Below, piece after piece: positions 27,065 through 35,588 of a DNA stretch of 64,000 nucleotides. A program made the position numbers and the translations under genes. The notes below the pieces were generated by a model that worked only from the letters and a program-made list of their open reading frames with translations, searched no databases and was not told where the DNA came from. Origin of the DNA: Pseudohongiella sp. Its GTDB lineage: Bacteria; Pseudomonadota; Gammaproteobacteria; Pseudomonadales; Pseudohongiellaceae. Location of the stretch: assembly GCF_011050365.1 (NCBI RefSeq), contig NZ_DRFV01000016.1, positions 171,549-235,548 on the forward strand, read 5' to 3'. Position 1 is the stretch's first letter. Each line of letters begins with the position of its first letter.

Positions 27065-29047
27065 ATGAGCATCCATATAAATATCATCAATACCCTGGCA
27101 TCGGTTGCCAACAGGGCAGTCGCCGCTCCTCTGGCGTTTGCCGTGATCCTGACTGCCGGCCTGGCCGGCGTCAGCGCTGTCGCCGATGAAGCGCCGGTCA
27201 CCCGCGCGTCCGACTTCACGTTGATTGATCAGCATGGCAAGGCGTTTAACCTGCATTACCATGAGCAGGTGCCGGCCATCGTATTGATGGGGCATCAGAA
27301 TGGCGCTGCCGCGGTGGATGCGGCTGTTGACGGTCTCAGCGAGCAATGGGCGGAGCAGGGCGTCGTGTTTGCTCTGCTTAATCCGGTTCCGCAAGAGTCA
27401 CGTGCTGACATTCTGGCTGATACACAGCAACAGGGTCTGCAACTGCCGGTATTAAAAGATGAAGCAGGCCTGGTCACTGAAACGCTGGCGTTGAACCATG
27501 TCGCCGAGGCGCTGGTGATTGAGCCCGGTCGCTGGCAGATTGTATATCGCGGCCCGGCAAACAGCGCCGAATTCACAGCAACATTACAAGCGCTGCTGGA
27601 TGGCGATAATGTTGAACTGACCGCGCAGGCGATGCCTGCGGATGCCAGATTGTTGTCCCGTCATGCCCCCGTCACGGATATCTCCGACACCATGTACAGC
27701 GACACAATAGCGCCCATGCTGGTAGAGAAGTGCGCCGATTGTCACCGTCCCGGCGGCATCGGACCGTGGGCAATGACCAACCATGCGATGATCCAGGGCT
27801 TCTCCCCGATGATTCGTGAAACCGTTCTGACCAAGCGTATGCCGCCGTGGCACGCAGACCCGGAGATTGGTGAATTCCTGCATGATCTGAGCCTGAGTGT
27901 CGACGAAGCCCGGCAGCTGGTGTCCTGGATCGATGCCGGTGCGCCGCGCGGTACCGGCGAGGATCTGCTGACCAGCGTGAAGGCTCAGGATACAAAGTGG
28001 GAAATGGGTGAGCCTGATCTGGTGGTCACGCTGCCGAAATTTGATATTCCGGCGACCGGTACGCTGGATTACCAGTTCTTTGAAGTGAAAAACCCGCTGG
28101 ATCATGATGTCTGGGTGCGCGCCGTACAGGTCGCCCCGGGTGACCGGCAAGTGGTGCACCATGCCATTGCAACGTTTGGTGCCAGTTCAAACACAGCGGG
28201 GCAGTCAAACAGTGGAGCATCGCTGTTCCAGCCACAACTGATGACCTTTGTGCCCGGGAACGAGACCTATGTATATCCGGACAACACCGGTGTCTATGTG
28301 CCTGCGGGAACGTCTTTCTACACGCAGATGCACTACACCACCTACGGTCGCGCCACCAGTGATGAAACCCAGATCGGTCTGTACTTCAGCGATGAGGCGC
28401 CAGAACACGTGCTGCAACACTTCTCGATTCTTAACCCCGAGCTGCGCATCCCCCAGGGTGCGGCCGAGCACGAGGAAACGGCGTATTATCAGTTCCAGCG
28501 TGATGCGGTTATTTACAGCCTGTTCCCGCATGCCCATTATCGGGGCCGCGCGTCCGAGTTCGCGATTCGCTATCCTGATGGGCGCGAGGAAGTGGTGTTG
28601 TCGGTACCCAACTACGACTTCAACTGGCAGCGTTACTTCCAGTTCGAAGAGCCCATTGAGGCGCCTGCCGGCACGTTTGTCATCCATCGCACGGTGTATG
28701 ACAACTCGACCGCCAACCTGAGCAATCCGGATCCGTCAGTCAATGTCAGGTTCGGCGAGCAGACCTGGGAAGAGATGCTGTATGGCGGCATTTCCTTCCG
28801 CTATGAGGAGCCGGGTGAGAGCGACTTCGAAGTCAATGAAGATGACTACATGGCGGCACTGGCGATGGGTTTCATGGACCTGAACATGGATGGCAAAGTG
28901 GCGTTGAATGAAATGCCTGAGCAGGCAAGGCAGGCGTTGGCGCTACCCTTCACCATCATGGATCGTGACAAGACCCAGGGGCTGGAATACCCCGAGTTCC
29001 GTGAGTTCATTATCAAGAGCGACATGATGAGTAACAGCGCATTCTGA
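27065..29047 (+). CDS. Redoxin-cytochrome c-type II copper monooxygenase-EF-hand fusion protein
   Basis: A 660-residue exported protein (signal ends near SAVADE). In order: a redoxin-like domain (about 45-190) that has lost its cysteines, a haem motif CADCH (Cys223, Cys226, His227), and a copper monooxygenase domain resembling peptidylglycine and dopamine monooxygenases. The likely copper ligands are His365-His366 in QVVHHAIA, His423 in TQMHYTTYG, His489 and His491 in FPHAHYRG, and Met571 in WEEMLYGG. Two EF-hand loops end the protein (Asp605-Glu616, then DRDKTQGLEYPE). It should hydroxylate a periplasmic substrate using copper and oxygen. GGAG lies nine bases before the ATG. It follows oxyR by 114 bp. 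Confidence 0.82.
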   Translation: MSIHINIINTLASVANRAVAAPLAFAVILTAGLAGVSAVADEAPVTRASDFTLIDQHGKAFNLHYHEQVPAIVLMGHQNGAAAVDAAVDGLSEQWAEQGVVFALLNPVPQESRADILADTQQQGLQLPVLKDEAGLVTETLALNHVAEALVIEPGRWQIVYRGPANSAEFTATLQALLDGDNVELTAQAMPADARLLSRHAPVTDISDTMYSDTIAPMLVEKCADCHRPGGIGPWAMTNHAMIQGFSPMIRETVLTKRMPPWHADPEIGEFLHDLSLSVDEARQLVSWIDAGAPRGTGEDLLTSVKAQDTKWEMGEPDLVVTLPKFDIPATGTLDYQFFEVKNPLDHDVWVRAVQVAPGDRQVVHHAIATFGASSNTAGQSNSGASLFQPQLMTFVPGNETYVYPDNTGVYVPAGTSFYTQMHYTTYGRATSDETQIGLYFSDEAPEHVLQHFSILNPELRIPQGAAEHEETAYYQFQRDAVIYSLFPHAHYRGRASEFAIRYPDGREEVVLSVPNYDFNWQRYFQFEEPIEAPAGTFVIHRTVYDNSTANLSNPDPSVNVRFGEQTWEEMLYGGISFRYEEPGESDFEVNEDDYMAALAMGFMDLNMDGKVALNEMPEQARQALALPFTIMDRDKTQGLEYPEFREFIIKSDMMSNSAF

Positions 29048-29055
29048 TCAGGTTC

Positions 29056-29093
29056 GATTCGCCACTGTCAGTTGTTGCTGGCAGTGGCGAATC
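29056..29093 (+). terminator. Long hairpin between convergent genes
   Basis: A 16-bp stem with a six-base loop follows the copper monooxygenase gene. It includes one U-G wobble in plus-strand RNA; the minus strand has a mismatch there. No T tract follows, so it is a 3'-end hairpin rather than a classic intrinsic terminator. Confidence 0.55.
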
Positions 29094-29099
29094 ATCGTG

Positions 29100-31334
29100 T
29101 CAGGCGTTCCCCGCCGCCTCAATGGGCGTTGGCGTAAAACGGTAGTGCTTCAGCGGCAGTTCACGCACGCGCTGTCCGGTCAGGGCATATAATGCATTGG
29201 TGACAGCCGCAGAAATCGGCGGTGTCGCCGGCTCACCCAGGCCACCGATAGCAGCATCGTCGGACTCCAGCAAAATGACCTCAATCTCTGGCGAATCAGC
29301 CAATCGCAGCATTTCGTAATCATGGAAATTGCTTTCCTTGACGCGTCCGCTCTCAATGCTGATCTGTCCGTACATGGCCGCCGTCAGGCCATAGATGATG
29401 CCACTTTCGACCTGTGAGGCAGCCGTGTCCGGGTTAACCACGCGGCCGCAGTCGATGGCACAAACGACCTTGTTGACGCGCACGGCACCGTCTTCGGTGA
29501 GTGATACCTCAGCGACTTCTGCAACGATACTGCCAAAACTTTCCTGTAAGGCGATACCGCGGGCACGACCCTCAGGCGCCGGCGTTGTCCATCCCGCACG
29601 TGTCGCAGCCTCCTGCAGCACGCGACGATGACGTGGCTTGTCTGAGAGCATGGCCAAACGGTACTGCAAAGGATCCTGCTTGGCGTGCCATGCCAGTTCA
29701 TCTGTGAATGATTCCAGAAAAAACGAATGTTGCGAGTGCGCGACACTGCGCCATGCGCCGAACGGCACATGGGTCGGGCTCTCCACATAATCAATCTGCT
29801 GGTTGGCTACCTGATAGGCGATATGCGCAGCCTCAACCGGTTCATTCTTGCCGATATAGACATTTTCCCAGGCAACCAGCTGACCATTGCTGTCCAGTCC
29901 CGCGCGGAAACGGCTGCTGACGGCCGGTCGGTAATAATCCTGCCGGGTGTCTTCTTCACGGCTCCAAAGGGTTTGCACCGGAACATCAAAATGACTGGCA
30001 ATACGGGTTGCCTGATCTATGGTGTTGGTGGATTGTGGCAAACGACGGCCAAATCCGCCGCCCAGATAAAACGGATGTACCGTGACGTCGTTTTCATTCA
30101 GCTCTGCCACCGTGGCGACCCGTCCCCGAATACCCAGGTTGTCCTGGGTGCCGGTCCAGACATCGCAGCGACCGTCATGAAAGTGGACAGTGCAGTTCAT
30201 CGGTTCCATGGCAGCGTGCGCCAGATAGGGTACCCGATAGCGCGCGTCGATAATCTCGGCGGCGCCGGCGAAAGCCTCGGCAGCATCGCCGGCATGCACG
30301 TCTTCGTTGCGTTCGGCGCTGTCCAGCGCGGTGTCGAACTGGGTGAATATGTCGCTGCTGTTAACATCGTCGAACTCGGCGCCGGTAAACACCGGTTGCA
30401 GCTGTTTCAACGCTTCACTGGCGCGCCAGTAGTTGTCAGCAACAACGGCGACCGCGTCTTCCAGCTCAATCACACGCTCGACACCACGGCGCTGCATAAC
30501 GGCGTCCACGTTGTCCACGCGCGTCAGCTTGCCGCCAAACACCGGGGCGGTGGTGACGGCAGCGTAGAGCATGCCATCGGGACGGGCATCAATGCCATAC
30601 ATGGCGGAGCCATCAACCTTGGCTGGAATATCGACACGTGGCACCGCGGTACCCATCAGTGTGAAGCGATCAGGCGTTTTTAATGTCGGGTTGCGTGGCG
30701 GTTCAAACAGGGCCGCCGCGCTGGCCAGCTCACCAAAGCTGGCAGAGCGACCACTGGCATCATGATAGATGTAGCTGTTACGCGCATCACACTCACTGGC
30801 TGCCACATCCCATTGCGCGGCCGCAGCATTGATCAACATTTCCCGCGCGGCGGCGCCGGCGGCACGCATACCCATTTCGCCGGTGAAACGCACCGAGCTG
30901 CTGCCGCCGGTGATCTGCATATTCATGATCTCGGCCGCTTTTAATGTGGCAAAATTAACTGTGCGATCCAGAAATGCCGGCACCGTCAATCCCATGGACA
31001 TGGCAAAACCCTTGATCAGTACGCCATTGGCGAACAGATCAGTGGCCGGTGCCTGCTCTACCCGCACCTGATTCCAGTCTGCGTCCATTTCATCTGCTGC
31101 CATCATCGGTAGGGACGTCAATACGCCCTGGCCCATCTCCGAGTGAGGCACAACAACGGTAACCTGGTTGTCGGGATCAATACGCAGCCAGGTGGTCAAA
31201 AAACTCTGGCCGGCGCTGGTGTGGTCCCGGTTGGCCAGTGATTGTCGGTCAGGTCGAGTCACGGCATAGCCCAATAACAGACCACCGCCGATAACAGTGG
31301 TGCCCAACAAAAAGAGGCGTCGATTCATCTTCAT
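29100..31334 (-). CDS. Periplasmic molybdenum hydroxylase, large subunit (IorB-like aldehyde/isoquinoline oxidoreductase)
   Basis: A 744-residue molybdopterin-binding subunit of the xanthine oxidase family, IorB-like branch. A Tat-type signal (MNRRLFLLG, then a hydrophobic run) indicates export of the folded holoenzyme. Molybdopterin-contact segments include MGQGVLTSLP and GGGFGRRLP. The catalytic glutamate is in GGLGEPATPPIS near the C-terminus. It should hydroxylate an aldehyde or N-heterocycle with the small iron-sulfur subunit encoded just upstream (ATGA overlap). No cytochrome subunit or XdhC-type chaperone is adjacent. A hairpin at 29056-29093 separates it from the convergent copper monooxygenase gene. 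Confidence 0.87.
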   Translation of the reverse strand: MKMNRRLFLLGTTVIGGGLLLGYAVTRPDRQSLANRDHTSAGQSFLTTWLRIDPDNQVTVVVPHSEMGQGVLTSLPMMAADEMDADWNQVRVEQAPATDLFANGVLIKGFAMSMGLTVPAFLDRTVNFATLKAAEIMNMQITGGSSSVRFTGEMGMRAAGAAAREMLINAAAAQWDVAASECDARNSYIYHDASGRSASFGELASAAALFEPPRNPTLKTPDRFTLMGTAVPRVDIPAKVDGSAMYGIDARPDGMLYAAVTTAPVFGGKLTRVDNVDAVMQRRGVERVIELEDAVAVVADNYWRASEALKQLQPVFTGAEFDDVNSSDIFTQFDTALDSAERNEDVHAGDAAEAFAGAAEIIDARYRVPYLAHAAMEPMNCTVHFHDGRCDVWTGTQDNLGIRGRVATVAELNENDVTVHPFYLGGGFGRRLPQSTNTIDQATRIASHFDVPVQTLWSREEDTRQDYYRPAVSSRFRAGLDSNGQLVAWENVYIGKNEPVEAAHIAYQVANQQIDYVESPTHVPFGAWRSVAHSQHSFFLESFTDELAWHAKQDPLQYRLAMLSDKPRHRRVLQEAATRAGWTTPAPEGRARGIALQESFGSIVAEVAEVSLTEDGAVRVNKVVCAIDCGRVVNPDTAASQVESGIIYGLTAAMYGQISIESGRVKESNFHDYEMLRLADSPEIEVILLESDDAAIGGLGEPATPPISAAVTNALYALTGQRVRELPLKHYRFTPTPIEAAGNA

Positions 31335-31831
31335 ACGGTGTCTCCCTGAGCGCTGGCGGCGCTCCCGGCATTGTCCGCAATAATAGCGCGTATCGCCTTG
31401 CTGACGCGGGGATAGGTGCCGCAGCGGCAGACATTGCTGACACTACGTTCGATAGCGGCCTCATCAGGATTGGGGTTATCTGCCAGCAGGGCACTGACCG
31501 CCATGATCATCCCGGACTGGCAGTAGCCACACTGGGGTACCTGGTGATCAATCCACGCCTGCTGCACCGCCGTCAGCGCGGGGTTGCCGGCGGCATTTAC
31601 GGTCAGGCCTTCAATGGTGGTTACCTGGCTGTTCCGCACGGCGCTGACCGGGGTCACGCAGCTGCGTACCGGCTGCCCGTCAACGTGCACGGTGCAGGCG
31701 CCACAGGCGGCGATGCCGCAGCCAAACTTGGTGCCGGTCAGGCCCAGTTCATTGCGCAGGGCCCACAGCAATGGCATCTCTGGCTCTATGTCCAGTTGCC
31801 GGGTATTTCCGTTAATAGTAAATTCGATCAT
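31331..31831 (-). CDS. (2Fe-2S)-binding subunit of the molybdenum hydroxylase (IorA-like)
   Basis: A 166-residue iron-sulfur subunit. The plant-type ferredoxin cluster (GCGIAACGACTVHVDG) and the alpha-helical cluster (CGYCQSGMIM and CRCGTY) are both present. It transfers electrons from the molybdenum centre of the large subunit, whose ATG overlaps this stop codon. There is no export signal, so it probably crosses the membrane bound to the Tat-signal-bearing partner, as proposed for related enzymes. GAGG lies five bases before the ATG at 31831; an upstream in-frame ATG at 31870 lacks such a site. Three copies of a 12-bp repeat lie 70-120 bp upstream. Confidence 0.88.
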   Translation of the reverse strand: MIEFTINGNTRQLDIEPEMPLLWALRNELGLTGTKFGCGIAACGACTVHVDGQPVRSCVTPVSAVRNSQVTTIEGLTVNAAGNPALTAVQQAWIDHQVPQCGYCQSGMIMAVSALLADNPNPDEAAIERSVSNVCRCGTYPRVSKAIRAIIADNAGSAASAQGDTV

Positions 31832-31901
31832 GTGAGCCTCGTAACCGGGTCGGTTGGCATTGACGCGCAACCGGAGCTGCGCAGGAACGGTGATGCTGAT
31901 T

Positions 31902-31953
31902 TGGCAGTACTATATTTGCAGAGCCATTCTGGCAGTACTATTGTCAGTACTAA
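31902..31953. repeat. Three-copy 12-bp repeat, possible operator array
   Basis: TGGCAGTACTAT occurs at 31902-31913 and 31930-31941, and TGTCAGTACTAA at 31942-31953. Each contains the palindrome AGTACT. A weaker form, ACAGTATTAA, lies at 31974-31983. The array is in the promoter region shared by the divergent molybdenum hydroxylase operon and the alcohol dehydrogenase gene. Confidence 0.7.
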
Positions 31954-32071
31954 AAAAGCCAGGCCGGACTAAAACAGTATTAATGCCAGAGCATATAGCA
32001 GAATATGAATAGCTTCAATTTACATATGTATTTTGGTGCACGATTCGATTTGATGACAACAGGAAAAAGGC

Positions 32072-33250
32072 ATGGAGTCACTGATTTTTGATTATACCGG
32101 GCTGCAGCGTGTGCGGCTGGGTACGCCGGTGCAGGAAGCACTGGCCGCCGAGTTGCGGGCACTGCCTGCAGCCCGGGTGTTTATTGTGATCTCCGGAACA
32201 TTGAGCAGGCAAACACCGGTGGTCGGAGAGTTGAAACAGTGCCTGGGTGACCGTCTGGTCGGGGTTTTCGATACCATGGGCGCACATTCGCCGCGCTCGG
32301 ATGTGTTATCAGCGCTGGCTGAGGCCCGCGCTGCAGATGCCGACGTTCTGCTCGCCGTTGGCGGCGGCTCGATGATAGATGCCTGCAAGGTCATTCAGTT
32401 TTGCCTGAATGCCGGTATTGGCGACGAGGCCGGATTGCTGCGTTATGGTCAGTTCAGCGATGGCACGCGCGGGGATTTGTGTGGCACTGAACCGGAATTG
32501 CGTCGTCAGCAACCGGTGTATCAGATAGCGGTGCCGACGACATTGTCAGCCGCCGAGTTCAGTAACAATGCCGGCGTCACTGACACAGTTAAGGGTGCCA
32601 AAGAGGGCTACAAGGCACCTGGACTGGCGCCCAGGCAGATTATTTACGACCCGGCGCTGGCATTGCATACGCCGACGTGGCTGTGGCTGTCAACGGCCAT
32701 AAGATCGCTGGATCATGCCATTGAGGGATATTGCTCGGCGGATGCCCATGCTTACGTGCAAGGGCATTATCTGCACGCAATGCGCCTGTTCGCGAAATCA
32801 CTGCCGGCGATGAAAGCGGATCCGGGCAATCTTGCCGCCCGTGCGCGCAACCAGCAAGCCGCCTGGCTTGCCGGCTGTGGGCTGGGCCGCATTCGTCATG
32901 GCGCCAGTCATGGCATTGGCTACATTCTGGGCGCCATGTGCGGCGTACCACATGGGCATACTTCATGCGTCATGCTGCCGGCAGTGCTGCGCTGGAATGA
33001 GATAGCGACCGCTGAGCTGCAGCGCGACGTGGGGCAGGCACTGGGCGCCGGCGGTAGCAGCACCGCCGGGTTCCTGCGAGCCTGGCTGCAGGATCTGGAA
33101 TTGCCGGTAAGCCTGCGTGAAGTGGGGGTGAAGGCCGGGCAGCTGCCGGCAATCGCCACCGCCGCTGCGCAACATAATGTTGTGAAATCGAATCCGAGGG
33201 CCATCACCTCGGCTGATGATGTCATGGAGATTCTGCAACTGGCCTGGTGA
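32072..33250 (+). CDS. Iron-containing alcohol dehydrogenase family protein
   Basis: A 392-residue group III (iron-type) dehydrogenase, related also to maleylacetate reductases. The N-terminal NAD(P)-binding half has VGGGSMIDACK and PTTLSAAEFSN. The C-terminal metal-binding half has SLDHAIEG, GASHGIGY and VPHGHTS, whose histidines and aspartate should hold the metal. It should reduce or oxidise an alcohol/aldehyde or maleylacetate-like substrate. It is divergent from the molybdenum hydroxylase operon, with the 12-bp repeat array between them, so both may belong to one catabolic route. A hairpin with a T tract follows the stop codon. Confidence 0.85.
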   Translation: MESLIFDYTGLQRVRLGTPVQEALAAELRALPAARVFIVISGTLSRQTPVVGELKQCLGDRLVGVFDTMGAHSPRSDVLSALAEARAADADVLLAVGGGSMIDACKVIQFCLNAGIGDEAGLLRYGQFSDGTRGDLCGTEPELRRQQPVYQIAVPTTLSAAEFSNNAGVTDTVKGAKEGYKAPGLAPRQIIYDPALALHTPTWLWLSTAIRSLDHAIEGYCSADAHAYVQGHYLHAMRLFAKSLPAMKADPGNLAARARNQQAAWLAGCGLGRIRHGASHGIGYILGAMCGVPHGHTSCVMLPAVLRWNEIATAELQRDVGQALGAGGSSTAGFLRAWLQDLELPVSLREVGVKAGQLPAIATAAAQHNVVKSNPRAITSADDVMEILQLAW

Positions 33251-33253
33251 AAA

Positions 33254-33295
33254 CTGACGAATCTATGCGAGTTGCAGGAATTCGTCAGGGTTTTT
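33254..33295 (+). terminator. Intrinsic terminator after the alcohol dehydrogenase gene
   Basis: CTGACGAAT (33254-33262) pairs with ATTCGTCAG (33280-33288) over nine bp. GG and five T residues follow. The loop is rather long (17 bases). Confidence 0.65.
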
Positions 33296-33500
33296 GGGTG
33301 CTTCAACGAAAAAGCCGTTGACCTGAGCTCAATTCAATATCAAAGTAAGCCAGCTTCCAGCCGCTGTCAGTAACGGGCGGCCCGGGCATGCAGGAAAGCT
33401 TCCGGGCTCAGCCTGATTGCACAATAGCTTATATCCAGAATATGCGTACAAAGCGCAATAAATTTAACTATGTTTTATCAATCTTGAAGGGGATTTCATC

Positions 33501-33872
33501 ATGCGTACTAAAATCGGCTCGATCATCACAGGTGTCATGATGGCACTGTTTATCAGTGCCTGTGCAAGTGTATCCGAGCCGCATCCGCTGGTGGGCGGCT
33601 GGTTGATCACTATCGACACGCCAATCGGCGCCATGGATGCCAACCTGAACGTCAACGAAGACCTGACGGGCGAAATGTCATCCCAGGATCTGGGTGGCGC
33701 GCCACTTGATGCGGTTTCCGTTGACGGCGAAGCGGTGAGCTTCAGCACCACAGTGGATGCTCAGGGTCAGTCCATGACACTGGTATTCAACGGCACGGTA
33801 GTTGACGATCAGTTGAGCGGCAGCTTCAATACTGATTTCGGCGCCATTCCGGTCACCGGTCGACGACTGTAA
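33501..33872 (+). CDS. Small lipoprotein of unknown function
   Basis: A 123-residue predicted lipoprotein. A hydrophobic N-terminus ends in the lipobox ISAC. The mature part is short, lacks further cysteines and has the alternating pattern of a beta-sandwich or lipocalin-like fold (GGWLITIDTP, LVFNGTVVDDQLSGSF). I recognise no family. AAGGGG lies nine bases before the ATG. It is isolated: about 250 bp lie before it with a terminator at the far end, and the next gene downstream is on the other strand. Confidence 0.7.
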   Translation: MRTKIGSIITGVMMALFISACASVSEPHPLVGGWLITIDTPIGAMDANLNVNEDLTGEMSSQDLGGAPLDAVSVDGEAVSFSTTVDAQGQSMTLVFNGTVVDDQLSGSFNTDFGAIPVTGRRL

Positions 33873-34009
33873 CAACATCCCCGGCTGATTCATTCTGGTG
33901 TTTCAGCCGACTGCTCCGGCCAGCTGCTTTAACAGGCGGCTGTGACCAGCGCAGAAGAGCAGTCGCCTGCCATGCAGCGGGCGCGGCTCTGCTGCGAACC
34001 CCGCAAACC

Positions 34010-34273
34010 TCATCCGCCCTCAATTGCAGGGATGAAGACCAGCTCACTGTCGTCACTCAATGGCTCTGTCAGCGCATCGGTATGAATGTCTCCATCTATC
34101 GCGACCGCAGCACGCGCCAGAATCTGTTTGCTGCCCGGGTAATTCTTCTCAAGTGTGCTCAACAAGCTGCGCACCGATGTTACCGATAGCTCCAGACAAG
34201 AGTCCATGGGGATCATGGCGCCCGTTTCGGCCAGACTATCCCGCAGAAAACTGTTCACGATTACTTTTGCCAT
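34010..34273 (-). CDS. MoaD/ThiS-like sulfur carrier protein with C-terminal Gly-Gly
   Basis: An 87-residue protein with the ubiquitin-like beta-grasp pattern of MoaD/ThiS: short strand, helix with a LLSTLEKNYPG segment, then SDDSELVFIPAIEGG, in which the last two residues are the Gly-Gly that is adenylated and thiocarboxylated in this family. No MoaE, MoeB or ThiG is adjacent. Candidates for its role are molybdopterin synthesis, for the two molybdenum hydroxylases nearby, or sulfur supply to another pathway. It is divergent from the TRAP solute-binding gene with about 135 bp between. The short length lowers certainty, but the tail and fold are typical. Confidence 0.75.
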   Translation of the reverse strand: MAKVIVNSFLRDSLAETGAMIPMDSCLELSVTSVRSLLSTLEKNYPGSKQILARAAVAIDGDIHTDALTEPLSDDSELVFIPAIEGG

Positions 34274-34409
34274 AAGGTCACCTGATTGCCAAAGACGATG
34301 CTCGATATCGCAAAGTATGGCATATTCCTTCCACTCTTTTGGCGACCTTGATACTCTTTGTGGCCAGAGTCAGACACCCGCAGTTGTCATGCTGTGCAGG
34401 AGAATAATA

Positions 34410-35588
34410 ATGCGTTTGAACACACTGGCAACGGCGCCAACAATCGGCAGAAGAGTCGCACTGGCGGCGCTGGTTATCGCGGGCTGCATAGCCACCCCTG
34501 CCTTCGGGCAACCTGAGCTACCGCGTCAGATGGCGTGGACTGCCTATAATCTGGGCACCACCGGTTACAATCAGGCCGTGGCTATCGGCGCCATGTTGCG
34601 TGACCGCTACAATATCACCCTGCGCGTGATTCCGGGCCAGAACGATGTGTCGCGGCTGTTGCCGCTGGATACCGGGCGCGTGCAATTCTCTGCCAACGGT
34701 GTCGCCACCTATTTTGCCCAGGAAGGCATGTTTCAGTTTGCCGATCCGCAGTGGGGGCCCAAGCCCTTGCGTATGTTGATGAGCTCCAACGGGCTGAGTA
34801 ATCAGGCCGTTGCTGTCGCCGCAGACACCGGCGTTACCACATTCGCCGAACTCAGGGGCCGACGCGTGCCCTACGTGCGTGCCGCACCCGCACTGAACAT
34901 TTCCATGGAAGCCTACCTGGCCTGCGGTGGTCTGACCTGGGATGACGTAGAGCGGGTGGATTTTCCGGGCTACGAAGCCATGTGGGAAGGCGTTATCAAC
35001 GGCGATGTTGATGTTGCTTTTGGCACCACGGTCTCCGGGCCAACGCGGAGGCTGGAAGCATCGCCACGGGGCATTCGCTGGTTACCGGCACCCCATGATG
35101 ATGAGGCCTGCTGGCAACGTCTGTCAGCGGTAGGGCCCTATTTCAACAAGTATAGCGCGACCCGTGGAGCCGGCATCAGCGACGATAACCCACAGGAGGC
35201 AGGTACTTATCCCTATCCAATTCTGATCGCACTGGAGAGTCAGGACGAAAATACGGTGTACTGGATGACCCGTGTCATCAACGAGAACTTTGCTGACTTC
35301 AAGGATGCCGACCCGGGTGCTATCGGCTGGGCGCTGGAGTCCCAGGTGTTCAACTGGGTGGTGCCATACCATGCCGGCGCTGTGCGTTACTGGCGCGAGG
35401 TCGGCGCCTGGACTGATGAGTATGAAGCGCACAATCAGGCATTGATCCGCAGGCAGGAAGTCCTGGCAGATGCCTGGTCTGAAGTGGAAGGCGAGAATAT
35501 AGACGATCGAGAGGCTTTCATGGCGCGTTGGCAGCAGGTTCGCGCTGAACGTCTGGAGGCGGCCGGCTTCGATCCGGTCTGGCGCTGA
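34410..35588 (+). CDS. TAXI-type TRAP transporter solute-binding protein
   Basis: A 392-residue periplasmic binding protein of the TAXI (TRAP-associated extracytoplasmic immunogenic) family. A signal peptide ends near PAFGQ. The family pattern follows: TAYNLGTTGYNQAVAIG and a ligand pocket region around RVIPGQNDVSR, with FAELRGRRVPYV. It captures a small organic acid or similar and hands it to the fused permease encoded next. AGGAG lies eight bases before the ATG at 34410; longer in-frame starts upstream would destroy the signal peptide. The stop codon shares one base with the permease start (TGATG). Confidence 0.88.
   Translation: MRLNTLATAPTIGRRVALAALVIAGCIATPAFGQPELPRQMAWTAYNLGTTGYNQAVAIGAMLRDRYNITLRVIPGQNDVSRLLPLDTGRVQFSANGVATYFAQEGMFQFADPQWGPKPLRMLMSSNGLSNQAVAVAADTGVTTFAELRGRRVPYVRAAPALNISMEAYLACGGLTWDDVERVDFPGYEAMWEGVINGDVDVAFGTTVSGPTRRLEASPRGIRWLPAPHDDEACWQRLSAVGPYFNKYSATRGAGISDDNPQEAGTYPYPILIALESQDENTVYWMTRVINENFADFKDADPGAIGWALESQVFNWVVPYHAGAVRYWREVGAWTDEYEAHNQALIRRQEVLADAWSEVEGENIDDREAFMARWQQVRAERLEAAGFDPVWR

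Noticed and set aside
29727-30683. 318-codon plus-strand frame opposite the IorB-like gene
   Set aside because: Antisense to a conserved catalytic subunit; composition is that of a shadow frame.
33880-33970. Possible hairpin GGCTGA/TCAGCC after the small lipoprotein gene
   Set aside because: Short stem, long loop and no T tract; too weak to call a terminator.
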